A stretch of 42,232 nt of DNA from SIG480 sp045533555 (lineage in GTDB: Bacteria > Bacillota > Clostridia > Oscillospirales > JAAYXM01): assembly GCA_045533555.1 (NCBI GenBank), contig JAZSHZ010000094.1, forward strand, positions 1 through 42,232, in the 5' to 3' direction. Position numbers and translations under genes: made by a program. The notes beneath the pieces are model-generated. The model did no database searches and was not told where the DNA came from. It saw only the letters and a list, made by a program, of their open reading frames with translations. Of the stretch, positions 16,274-24,258 are shown one piece after another (positions within the stretch are counted from its first letter, which is position 1; every line of letters begins with the position of its first letter).

Positions 16274-17591
16274 GATTGGCGTTGTCTCACTCGGTTGCTC
16301 AAAAAATCAGATCGATTGTGAGCATATGCTGTCCGTTCTCGATGAAAACGGATATGAACTGACAGTCGAGCTCAATGATGTCGATGCGGTTATAATAAAC
16401 ACCTGCAGCTTCATCGGCGACGCGAGAGACGAAGCATATGAATATATCAAAGAAGCGGTGACGCTCAAGGAAGAGGGAAGTATCGGAAAAATAATCGTTA
16501 CGGGCTGCCTCTCAGAGCTCTCGCGCGAGAAGCTTTTTGAGGAGTTTGCGCAGATTGATGCGGTCATCGGTTGCGGAAGCTATCTCGATATTGCAGATGT
16601 CGTCGCAAAGGTGCTTGAGGGCGAAGAACGGGTGACTGTTTTCGGAAGACCCGATGAAGCACCGCTCGAATGCGGAAGAGTCCTCACGACTCCGCACTAC
16701 ACGGCGTTCATAAAGATTGCCGAGGGCTGCTCGAATTGCTGCAGCTATTGCGTTATCCCGCGCCTTCGCGGAAGAATGCGAAGCCGCGATATGGAAGAAA
16801 TCGTTCGTGAAGCGGAAGCTCTTGCGGAATCGGGTGTGCGTGAGCTCATCATTGTTGCGCAGGATACGGGAAGCTATGGGCTTGACCTCTATAAGAAAAA
16901 GAGCCTTTCCGAGCTTCTTCGCCGCATCTGCGCGATAGAAAAGCTCGATTGGGTCAGAATCCATTATCTTTATCCCGATAAGATAGACGATGAGCTTATA
17001 GAGACGATTGCAAGCGAAGAGAAGATCGTCAAATATCTCGACATTCCGATTCAGCATATAAACGACAGGATACTCCGCGCGATGAACAGACGCGACACGC
17101 GCGCGGAAATCGAAGCGCTGATGAAGAAGCTTCGCGAGAAGATACCGGGTGTCGTCATAAGAACAAGCCTCATCGTAGGCTTCCCCGGAGAGACGGACGA
17201 GGAGTTCGAGGAGCTTTGCGATTTCATCAAGGAGCATAAGCTTGAGCGCGCAGGCGTGTTTGCATATTCCCGTGAAGCGGGAACCCGCGCGGCGGAGCTT
17301 CCCGACCAGGTCGATGAGGAGACGAAGGAGAGAAGAGCAGAGCTTCTTTCAAATCTCACCTCGCGCATAATTGATGAATATAACGGCAAGATGATGGGAA
17401 AGACGCTCAAGGTTCTCGTCGAAGGGTTCGACAGATACAGCGAATGCTATTTCGGCAGAAGCTTTGCGGATTCACCCGATATAGACGGAAAAGTATTCTT
17501 CAGGGGAAAGACGGGGCTCCGTCCAGGCGTTTTCGTTGATGTTATGATAGATGATGAGCTCGACGGGGATCTCCTCGGCGAAGCAAAGTAA
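16266..17591 (+). CDS. rimO: Ribosomal protein S12 methylthiotransferase
   Basis: A radical-SAM enzyme that adds a methylthio group to an aspartate of ribosomal protein S12. The 441-residue protein has the UPF0004 domain (VSLGCSKNQIDCE, INTCSFIGDARDEA, VTGCLSE), the radical-SAM cluster CSNCCSYC near residues 154-161 with Cys spacing x3-x2, and a C-terminal TRAM domain (TLKVLVEGFD...). The DARDEA and SLGCSKN segments favour RimO over MiaB. It overlaps recX and is followed 14 nt later by pgsA. Confidence 0.95.
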   Translation: MAKIGVVSLGCSKNQIDCEHMLSVLDENGYELTVELNDVDAVIINTCSFIGDARDEAYEYIKEAVTLKEEGSIGKIIVTGCLSELSREKLFEEFAQIDAVIGCGSYLDIADVVAKVLEGEERVTVFGRPDEAPLECGRVLTTPHYTAFIKIAEGCSNCCSYCVIPRLRGRMRSRDMEEIVREAEALAESGVRELIIVAQDTGSYGLDLYKKKSLSELLRRICAIEKLDWVRIHYLYPDKIDDELIETIASEEKIVKYLDIPIQHINDRILRAMNRRDTRAEIEALMKKLREKIPGVVIRTSLIVGFPGETDEEFEELCDFIKEHKLERAGVFAYSREAGTRAAELPDQVDEETKERRAELLSNLTSRIIDEYNGKMMGKTLKVLVEGFDRYSECYFGRSFADSPDIDGKVFFRGKTGLRPGVFVDVMIDDELDGDLLGEAK

Positions 17592-17605
17592 GGAGGCATA
17601 ATGAT

Positions 17606-18172
17606 ATGACAACAGCAAATATAATCTCAATCGCAAGAATATGTCTTATTCCGGTGTTTATGGCATTTGCGCTTATTTCGGGAATCCCGAACAATGATTA
17701 TATCGCAATTGCGATATTCATCATCGCAAGCCTGACCGACTGGGTGGACGGCTATATCGCAAGAAAGTATAATCAGATAACGACCTTCGGAAAATTCCTT
17801 GACCCGCTTGCGGATAAGCTTCTTGTCCTTGCGGCGGTGCTCGTTCTTTGCGAACGCGGCATTATGGGAAGCGTTCCCGCGTTTATCATCATTGCGCGCG
17901 AGCTTATCGTCACATCGCTCCGCATAGTTGCGATGGGTGAGGGCATAGTAATAGCGGCGCAGAAATCGGGCAAGGCAAAGACCTGCATCCAGATGATCGG
18001 AACGGTCGCGCTCTTCATTCCGCCGATTCGCGGAATCGCGCTCGGAGCAATAACGGTCGGAGACATAATCGTCTGGATAATGGCGGCGATAACGCTCATT
18101 TCAGGAATAGAATATTTCAAGAGCTTCGGCGGAGTGCTGAAGTTTAAAAAAGAAGATACCGAGGAGAAATAA
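17606..18172 (+). CDS. pgsA: CDP-diacylglycerol-glycerol-3-phosphate 3-phosphatidyltransferase
   Basis: Makes phosphatidylglycerol phosphate from CDP-diacylglycerol at the membrane. The 188-residue protein has several hydrophobic helices and the CDP-alcohol phosphotransferase motif starting near residue 45: DGYIAR, then G, then D and D in FGKFLDPLADK. The motif is intact, so the enzyme should be active. Good ribosome site AAGGAGG upstream; 2 nt separate it from cysS. Confidence 0.95.
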   Translation: MTTANIISIARICLIPVFMAFALISGIPNNDYIAIAIFIIASLTDWVDGYIARKYNQITTFGKFLDPLADKLLVLAAVLVLCERGIMGSVPAFIIIARELIVTSLRIVAMGEGIVIAAQKSGKAKTCIQMIGTVALFIPPIRGIALGAITVGDIIVWIMAAITLISGIEYFKSFGGVLKFKKEDTEEK

Positions 18173-18174
18173 GT

Positions 18175-19572
18175 ATGAAGCTTTTTAATTCACTGACAAG
18201 AACAAAAGAAGAATTCAAGCCGATGGACCCGAATGACGTCAAGATGTATTCCTGCGGTCCGACGGTATATAACTATTTCCATATCGGAAATGCGCGTCCG
18301 TTCATCGTTTTCGATGTTCTGCGCAGATATATGGAATACCGCGGCTACACCGTAAAATTCGTCCAGAACTTCACGGATATTGATGATAAGGTTATCAATA
18401 AGGCAAACGAAGAAGGAGTAACTTATAAAGATATCGCAGAGAAATATATCGATGAATATTTCGTCGATGCCAAGGGACTCGGAATTCACCCCGCAACTAT
18501 CCACCCCAAGGCAACGGAGAATATCGACGCGATAATTGAAATCGTCTCGACGCTCATCGAAAAGGGCTATGCATATGAATCCGAAGGCGATGTCTATTTC
18601 CGCGCGCTCAAGTTTGAAGGCTATGGAAAGCTCTCAAAGCAGCCGCTTGAAGACCTCGTAGCAGGAGCGAGAATCAGCGTCGGCGAAAAGAAAGAGGATG
18701 CGACGGACTTTGCGCTCTGGAAGGCAGCAAAACCGGGCGAGCCCTCGTGGGATTCGCCGTGGGGCAAGGGAAGACCCGGCTGGCATATCGAATGCTCGGC
18801 GATGGCAAACCGCTATCTCGGAAAGACTATCGATATCCATAGCGGCGGAGTTGACCTCACATTCCCGCATCACGAAAACGAAATTGCTCAGAGCGAGGCG
18901 GCAAACGGATGTCAGTTTGCAAACTACTGGCTCCACAATGCGTTCCTTAATATAGACAACAAGAAGATGTCAAAATCTCTCGGCAACTTCTTCACTGTCC
19001 GCGATGCGGCAGGAGTCTATGGCTATGAGGCGATCCGCTTCTTTATGCTCTCGGCTCACTACCGCAGCCCGATAAACTATTCGCAGGAATCGCTCATGCA
19101 GGCAAAAGCCGCGCTTGAGAGACTTCATAATGCAGAGAACAATATGGACTTCCTTGCGAAAAACGGAAGCGAAGAGCCGCTTTCGGATGCGCAGAAGGAA
19201 ATCCTTTCGGGATTTGATAAATACAGAGAAAAATTCATCACCGCGATGGATGACGATATCAATACGGCGGATGCGATTGCGTCGATATTCGAGCTTGTCC
19301 GCGATGTCAATACCGCGCTTTCGGAAAACGGAAGCCGCGCGTTTGCGGCAGAGTGCCTTGCAAGAGTCCGCGAGCTTTGCGATGTTCTCGGCCTTCTTGA
19401 GAAGAAGGAAGAGGATAACCTTGATGCGGAAATCGAGGATATGATTGCAAAGCGCCAGGCGGCAAGAAAGGAAAAGAACTTTGCCGAGGCAGACAGAATC
19501 CGCGATGAGCTCACCGCGCGCGGAATCATCCTTGAGGACACACCGCAGGGAGTCAAGTGGCACAGAGCATAA
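18175..19572 (+). CDS. cysS: Cysteinyl-tRNA synthetase
   Basis: Charges tRNA-Cys with cysteine. The 465-residue class I synthetase has Cys27 in SCGPTVY (zinc ligand), the HIGN motif at 36-39, zinc ligands in the HIECSAMANRYLG and HPHHENE-like FPHHENEIAQ region, and KMSKS at about 264-268. The C-terminal DALR and helix-rich tail end with ARGIILEDTPQGVKW. Length is normal. No T-box leader is visible; it is transcribed with pgsA. A stem-loop without a U-tract follows. Confidence 0.97.
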   Translation: MKLFNSLTRTKEEFKPMDPNDVKMYSCGPTVYNYFHIGNARPFIVFDVLRRYMEYRGYTVKFVQNFTDIDDKVINKANEEGVTYKDIAEKYIDEYFVDAKGLGIHPATIHPKATENIDAIIEIVSTLIEKGYAYESEGDVYFRALKFEGYGKLSKQPLEDLVAGARISVGEKKEDATDFALWKAAKPGEPSWDSPWGKGRPGWHIECSAMANRYLGKTIDIHSGGVDLTFPHHENEIAQSEAANGCQFANYWLHNAFLNIDNKKMSKSLGNFFTVRDAAGVYGYEAIRFFMLSAHYRSPINYSQESLMQAKAALERLHNAENNMDFLAKNGSEEPLSDAQKEILSGFDKYREKFITAMDDDINTADAIASIFELVRDVNTALSENGSRAFAAECLARVRELCDVLGLLEKKEEDNLDAEIEDMIAKRQAARKEKNFAEADRIRDELTARGIILEDTPQGVKWHRA

Positions 19573-19588
19573 TAAGACTGTAAGATAA

Positions 19589-19616
19589 GGCGGGGAGAGA
19601 AAAATCTCTCTCCGCC
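19589..19616 (+). other. Stem-loop between cysS and polA
   Basis: GGCGGGGAGAGA and TCTCTCTCCGCC pair over 12 bp (one G-U wobble) around AAAA. No T-run follows, so a classical terminator is unlikely. It could be an RNA-processing or stability element within the operon. Confidence 0.55.
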
Positions 19617-19645
19617 AAATTTGGAATTTGAGGCGGAATTTGATT

Positions 19646-22294
19646 ATGAAGATAATGGTTATAGACGGCAACAGCATAGTAAACCGCGCATACTACGGCG
19701 TGCGCCCGCTGACGAATGCGGAAGGGCTCAATACCAATGCCATTTACGGTTTCCTGTCGATATATCTCAAAATACTCGAGGAGATATCACCGGATGGAGT
19801 ATGCGTCGCATTCGACCTCCGCAAGCCGACCTTCCGCCATGAAAAATATGAGGGCTATAAGGCAAACCGAAAGGGAATGCCGGATGAGCTTGCCGAGCAG
19901 ATGCAGCCGCTCAAGGATGTTCTCGATGCGATGAATATCAAAAGGCTTGAATGTGAGGGCTTCGAGGCGGATGACCTTATCGGTACGGTCAGCCGCACCT
20001 GCTCGGAATCGGGAGATGAGTGCGTCATCGTCACAGGTGACCGCGACAGCTTCCAGCTTATAGAAAATGAGGGGACAACCGTCCTTCTCGTCTCATCAAG
20101 AATGGGAAAAACGGAGACGACGCTCTATAACGGAGCGGAGCTGCTCCTCAAATACGGGCTTCCGCCCGAGCTGATGCGGGATCTCAAGGCGCTTCAGGGC
20201 GATTCCTCGGATAATATCCCCGGTGTGCCCGGCGTCGGAGAGAAGACGGCTCTTGAGCTCGTCTCGCGCTTCGGCAACATAGATAACTTATATGAAAATA
20301 TAGATTCCCCCGATATCCGCGAGTCCGTCAGAAAAAAGCTCATTGCAGGCAAGGATTCGGCATATCTTTCCAAATGGCTCGGAACTATCGTGACAGATGC
20401 TCCGATCGATTTTGCACCGCGGGATGCCGCACTTTCGGGATATAACAACGATGAGCTCTATAAGCTCTTCACAAGGCTTGAGTTCAAAAGCTTCATAACG
20501 CGCCTTGCGCTCACCGCGCCCGAATCTGCGGGCGAGACGGCGGCAGTCGTGAAAAAGCTTTCAAGATGCGATTTGAAATCCGAAGCGGATTTCGAGGCGG
20601 CAAAGTCGGTTCTTTCGGGAAAGGAATGCACCGTCATTACCGCGGACGGGCTTATGGGAATCGCCGTTGCGGATGGTGAAAACGTATATGTGGCATCAAG
20701 AGCTGATAACGATGAGGAAAAATATGATGCGTTTTTACGTTTCGTATTCGGAAAAGACATAAAAAAGACTCTCCACAACAAAAAAGAATTGAAGCGCGAG
20801 CTCCGCGCAGAGAAGCTCAGAGTGGAAAATGTCGCGTTCGACACAGCGCTTGCCGCCTATGTCCTTGATGCGACGAGAAAGAGATATGACCTTGTCTCCG
20901 TCTCTCATACCTACGGAGCGGAGCTTGATATCCCCTTTGAAAAGCTTTGCGACCCCGCGAATTTCTCACCGCTTATGGGTAGCGAGGAGGGGCTGTGTGC
21001 TCTCGTCACCGTGGCGGAGACGCTTTGCTTCATCGCGGATGAAATGCGCCGCGAGCTTGCGGAGACGAAGACGGAAGAGCTCTATTTCGATATTGAGCAT
21101 CCCTTCACCGATGTCCTCTGCGATATGGAGGATGAGGGAATAAAAGTGGAAAAAGAGGAGCTTCTTCACTTCGGAGAGCTTCTTTCAGATAAAATAAGCC
21201 TTATGGAAAAGGCGATATACGAGTGCGCCGGCGAGCAGTTCAATATCCTCTCTCCGAAGCAGCTCGGTGAGGTGCTTTTCGAGCATCTCGGAATACCGCC
21301 CGTCAAGAAGACAAAGACGGGATACTCAACGGATGCGGATGTCCTCGCGAAGCTTTCTTCAAAGCATGAGATCATTCCGCTCATCCTTGAATACAGAAAA
21401 TATTCGAAGCTCAAATCCACCTATGCCGACGGGCTTCTGAGATTCATTTCCGATGACGGAAAAATACACACGACCTTTCAGCAGACGGTGACGGCAACTG
21501 GCAGAATAAGCTCGACTGACCCGAACCTGCAGAACATTCCGATCCGCTCGGAGCTCGGTGGCGAGGTAAGGCGTATGTTCGTGCCGACAAGCGGCGAGCG
21601 TGTGTTTATAGATGCCGACTATTCGCAGATCGAGCTTCGCGTGCTCGCGCATATAACGGGCGATGAAGAGATGTGCCGTGCGTTCAGGGATGGCCTTGAC
21701 ATACATTCGCAGACGGCTTCTCAGGTCTTCGGAGTCGCGCCCGATGAGGTAACGGCGGAGATGCGCCGCATATCAAAGGCGGTTAACTTCGGAATAGTCT
21801 ATGGAATATCCGAATTCTCGCTTGCCGAGGATATCGGGGTAACGAGAAGCGAGGCAAAGCGCTATATAGAGGCATATCTCGAGCATTATTCGGGTGTGCG
21901 CGATTATATGAAGAGAATAGTCGAGGAGGCAAAGCGTGACGGCTTCGTGACGACGATGTTCGGCAGGCGCCGCTATATCCCCGAGATATCATCAAAGAAT
22001 TTCAATCTCCGTTCGTTCGGCGAGCGAGTCGCGCTCAATGCGCCGATTCAGGGAACCGCAGCAGATATCATAAAGCTCGCGATGATAAAAACCTCGGAGA
22101 AGCTCAGGGATAGCGGGCTTGATGCGAAGCTGATCCTGCAGGTGCACGACGAGCTTATCGTCGAAGCCTCGCGCGCGGACGCGCCCGAGGCGGCAAGAAT
22201 ACTCAGTGAGGAGATGGAAAACGTCTGCAAACTGAATGTTCCGCTCGAAGCCGAGGCGGCAATGGGAGATACATGGTATGACGCAAAGAAATAG
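19646..22294 (+). CDS. polA: DNA polymerase I
   Basis: Repair and Okazaki-fragment polymerase. The 882-residue protein has an N-terminal 5'-3' exonuclease (about 1-285, with IDGNSIVNRAYYG, FEADDLIGT, VTGDRDSFQL, GDSSDNIPGVPGVGEKTA), a central region of 3'-5' exonuclease fold (about 300-465) lacking the DxE catalytic pair (the strand reads CTVITADGLMGIAV), and the polymerase domain with motif A DADYSQIELR near 655, motif B RRISKAVNFGIVYG near 707, and motif C VHDELI near 832. Loss of proofreading residues is usual in Gram-positive PolI. The ATG at 19646 has GAGGCGGA 8 nt upstream and the protein then begins MKIMVIDGNS. It overlaps rimI by 17 nt. Confidence 0.97.
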   Translation: MKIMVIDGNSIVNRAYYGVRPLTNAEGLNTNAIYGFLSIYLKILEEISPDGVCVAFDLRKPTFRHEKYEGYKANRKGMPDELAEQMQPLKDVLDAMNIKRLECEGFEADDLIGTVSRTCSESGDECVIVTGDRDSFQLIENEGTTVLLVSSRMGKTETTLYNGAELLLKYGLPPELMRDLKALQGDSSDNIPGVPGVGEKTALELVSRFGNIDNLYENIDSPDIRESVRKKLIAGKDSAYLSKWLGTIVTDAPIDFAPRDAALSGYNNDELYKLFTRLEFKSFITRLALTAPESAGETAAVVKKLSRCDLKSEADFEAAKSVLSGKECTVITADGLMGIAVADGENVYVASRADNDEEKYDAFLRFVFGKDIKKTLHNKKELKRELRAEKLRVENVAFDTALAAYVLDATRKRYDLVSVSHTYGAELDIPFEKLCDPANFSPLMGSEEGLCALVTVAETLCFIADEMRRELAETKTEELYFDIEHPFTDVLCDMEDEGIKVEKEELLHFGELLSDKISLMEKAIYECAGEQFNILSPKQLGEVLFEHLGIPPVKKTKTGYSTDADVLAKLSSKHEIIPLILEYRKYSKLKSTYADGLLRFISDDGKIHTTFQQTVTATGRISSTDPNLQNIPIRSELGGEVRRMFVPTSGERVFIDADYSQIELRVLAHITGDEEMCRAFRDGLDIHSQTASQVFGVAPDEVTAEMRRISKAVNFGIVYGISEFSLAEDIGVTRSEAKRYIEAYLEHYSGVRDYMKRIVEEAKRDGFVTTMFGRRRYIPEISSKNFNLRSFGERVALNAPIQGTAADIIKLAMIKTSEKLRDSGLDAKLILQVHDELIVEASRADAPEAARILSEEMENVCKLNVPLEAEAAMGDTWYDAKK

Positions 22295-22730
22295 TGCGGA
22301 GATTTTATCCGCAAAAACCGCGGATATCCCCGCGATTGCAAGGCTTGAGAAGCTCTGCTTCTCCGCTCCGTGGAGCGAAAATGCGCTTTCTGAGACTATG
22401 TCCCGCGAGGAGACAGTGTTCCTCGTCGCAAAATGCGGCGGGAGCATCTGCGGATATGTCGGGTGCTATTATGTGCTCGATGAAGGCTATATAACAAATG
22501 TTGCCGTCGACCCCGAATACAGGAGGCTCGGCATAGGTCGCGCGCTCATAGAAGAGCTTGAGAGGCGCGCGCGCGATAAAAAGCTCGCATTTCTGACTTT
22601 GGAGGTGCGCGCGTCAAACAGCGCGGCGATCGCGCTTTATGAAAAAACAGGCTTTGAAAAAGTCGGCAGGCGTCCGCGCTTCTATTCCGATCCCTGCGAG
22701 GATGCTGAGCTGATGACATTATATATATGA
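22278..22730 (+). CDS. rimI: Ribosomal protein S18-alanine N-acetyltransferase
   Basis: A GNAT-fold acetyltransferase of 150 residues; RimI acetylates the N-terminal alanine of ribosomal protein S18 in E. coli. It shows IARLEKLCFSAPWSE at the N-terminus, the acetyl-CoA motif A YITNVAVDPEYRRLGIGRALI, and motif B TLEVRASNSAAIALYEKTGFEKVGRRPRFY. The ATG inside the polA end is chosen because GGGAGAT lies 7 nt upstream; longer starts lie deep inside polA. The adjacent tsaD is the normal partner locus of rimI. Confidence 0.92.
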   Translation: MTQRNSAEILSAKTADIPAIARLEKLCFSAPWSENALSETMSREETVFLVAKCGGSICGYVGCYYVLDEGYITNVAVDPEYRRLGIGRALIEELERRARDKKLAFLTLEVRASNSAAIALYEKTGFEKVGRRPRFYSDPCEDAELMTLYI

Positions 22731-22744
22731 AAGGAAAGTTTTCC

Positions 22745-23752
22745 GTGAAGATAATTGCAATAGAAAGCTCTTGCGACGAAACTGCCGTCAGCATAGTCGA
22801 GGACGGAAGAAAAATCCTCTCGAATGCGATTCTTTCGCAGGCGGATATGCATGCGCTTTATGGCGGTGTTGTCCCCGAAATTGCCTCGCGCAAGCATATT
22901 GAATGCATTGCTGCGCTGACGGAGAAGGCATTCGCCGATGCGGGGCTCCAGAAGGAAGATATCGATGCCGTTGCGGTAACGTTTGCACCGGGGCTTATCG
23001 GTGCGCTTCTTGTCGGTGTCGGCTTTGCGAAGTCGCTTGCATTCGCGCTCGGAAAGCCGCTTATCCCCGTCCACCATATAAGGGGGCATATCGCGGCAAA
23101 CTATCTCGCGTTCCCTGAGCTCGAGCCGCCGTTTATGTGCCTCGTCGCGTCGGGCGGACATAGTCTGCTTGTCGATGTCAAGGATTATACGGAGTTTGAG
23201 ATTCTCGGATCAACTCGCGATGATGCGGCGGGAGAGGCATTTGATAAATGCGCCCGCGTCCTGGGCCTCGGCTATCCCGGCGGCGCAAAGATCGATGCGC
23301 TCGCAAGAGAGGCGGGAGAAGAAAGATATAAGCTTCCGCGCGCGCAGATAGAGGGTGCAGAGCTCGATATGTCCTTCTCCGGTCTTAAAACCGCGGTTAT
23401 AAATCTTGCTCACCGCGCGGAGCAGACGGGTCAGGAGCTTGACCGCGCAGCTCTCGCCGCGTCTTTCTGCGATGCGGTCTGCGATACGCTCGTGCCGAGA
23501 ATAATAAAAGCGGCTCGCCTTGCGGGCAGAAATAAAATTGCGATAGCGGGAGGAGTTGCAGCAAATTCTTTCCTGCGTGAGAGACTTCAAAATGAAGCAA
23601 AAAGTTCAAAAATTGAGCTGTTTTTCCCTCCGCTTTCTCTCTGTGGGGATAACGGCGCAATGATCGCCTCGCAAGGCTACTATGAGTTTTTGCGCGGAAA
23701 TACCGCAAAAAGCGACCTGAACGCACGGGCTACTCTTCCAATCGATTTTTAA
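22745..23752 (+). CDS. tsaD: tRNA threonylcarbamoyladenosine transferase
   Basis: TsaD, with TsaB and TsaE, transfers the threonylcarbamoyl group to A37 of ANN-decoding tRNAs. The 335-residue ASKHA-fold protein has IESSCDETAVS at the start, GGVVPEIASRKH, the metal-binding HIRGH (HxxxH-type, in PVHHIRGHIAANYL), SGGHSLLVDV, and the C-terminal IAGGVAANSFLRERL and PLSLCGDNGAMIA. The GTG at 22745, 6-7 nt after AAAGGAAAG, is favoured; an ATG at 22727 overlaps the rimI stop but has no ribosome site. tsaB and tsaE are not in the window. Confidence 0.95.
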   Translation: MKIIAIESSCDETAVSIVEDGRKILSNAILSQADMHALYGGVVPEIASRKHIECIAALTEKAFADAGLQKEDIDAVAVTFAPGLIGALLVGVGFAKSLAFALGKPLIPVHHIRGHIAANYLAFPELEPPFMCLVASGGHSLLVDVKDYTEFEILGSTRDDAAGEAFDKCARVLGLGYPGGAKIDALAREAGEERYKLPRAQIEGAELDMSFSGLKTAVINLAHRAEQTGQELDRAALAASFCDAVCDTLVPRIIKAARLAGRNKIAIAGGVAANSFLRERLQNEAKSSKIELFFPPLSLCGDNGAMIASQGYYEFLRGNTAKSDLNARATLPIDF

Positions 23753-23944
23753 TTACATAATTTTATGGTGTTATGTAAACCAAATAGCTGATTTTCAAAT
23801 GTCGTAAAATGCGATTGCGACCTTGGGAAAATTTTGGGGAAACTCTCCAAACCCTTGCAGTGACTCAAGTTAAAGGCTGGGGAAAAATCTGTGGAAAGTG
23901 TGGATAACTATTTGTAAAACAAATTATGTAAAGAAATTACGTAA
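23753..23944. promoter_or_regulatory. Cluster of TTAYGTAA palindromes in a long intergenic region
   Basis: The 506 bases between tsaD and the next start hold no credible gene. They contain TTACATAA (23753-23760), TTATGTAA (23771-23778, inverse of the first), TTATGTAA (23924-23931) and TTACGTAA (23937-23944). Two of them continue as GTAAACCAAA. Between lies a DnaA box. The remainder (to about 24120) has an inverted repeat TGTTCAAAA / TTTTGAACA (23999-24007, 24025-24033) and nothing else I recognise. Confidence 0.5.
23899..23907 (-). promoter_or_regulatory. Perfect DnaA box
   Basis: TGTGGATAA, whose complement TTATCCACA is the classical high-affinity DnaA site. A weaker TGTGGAAAG lies 10 nt upstream. 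The binding role is inferred. Confidence 0.5.
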
Positions 23945-24153
23945 ACCAAAATCAATGGTTGCGCGGCTTTGCGGATGTCGTTCAAAATGCGTTTTTTGTG
24001 TTCAAAAAGATGCAAATACCGAGCTTTTGAACAACAAATTGCGACAAATTACCGATGGGATTTGGTTAAATGCATAACAATGTTTTTGCGGAAAAGGCAT
24101 CCTGCGCAGAGTGAATACTAAATGTAATAATGTTCCGAAAAACGGAAAAAAGG

Positions 24154-24174
24154 GAAGAAATTGTAAATTTCTTC
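24154..24174. promoter_or_regulatory. Palindromic putative operator upstream of the dehydrogenase
   Basis: A perfect inverted repeat GAAGAAATT-GTA-AATTTCTTC, 27 nt before the -35 box of the following promoter. Another, TTCCG-AAAAA-CGGAA, lies at 24133-24147. Neither matches the Rex site TTGTGAA-N4-TTCACAA. Confidence 0.5.
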
Positions 24175-24201
24175 GGAAAGTGGAAAAATCCCACAGCAAA
24201 G

Positions 24202-24230
24202 TTGACAAAATACGCGAAACATATTAAAAT
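24202..24230 (+). promoter_or_regulatory. Consensus sigma-A promoter for the icd-rex unit
   Basis: TTGACA (24202-24207), 17-nt spacer, TAAAAT (24225-24230), about 29 nt before the ATG. It lies inside the longest open frame, supporting the shorter start. Confidence 0.85.
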
Positions 24231-24258
24231 TGATATTAAAAGGAGATGTATATATTTT

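Noticed and set aside
18100..18175. T-box riboswitch before cysS
   Set aside because: Only 2 nt separate pgsA and cysS, leaving no leader that could hold one.
23899..23907. Chromosome replication origin at the DnaA box
   Set aside because: Only one perfect box is present, with no AT-rich unwinding stretch of repeated boxes and no dnaA, dnaN or rnpA nearby, so I report a DnaA-box region rather than an origin.
24150..24240. Rex operator upstream of the icd-rex unit
   Set aside because: The palindromes there lack the TTGTGAA...TTCACAA pattern, so self-regulation by Rex is not supported by the sequence.
24130..24258. N-terminal extension of the isocitrate dehydrogenase frame
   Set aside because: A consensus promoter lies inside it at 24202-24230 and the ribosome site AGGAG precedes the downstream ATG at 24259.
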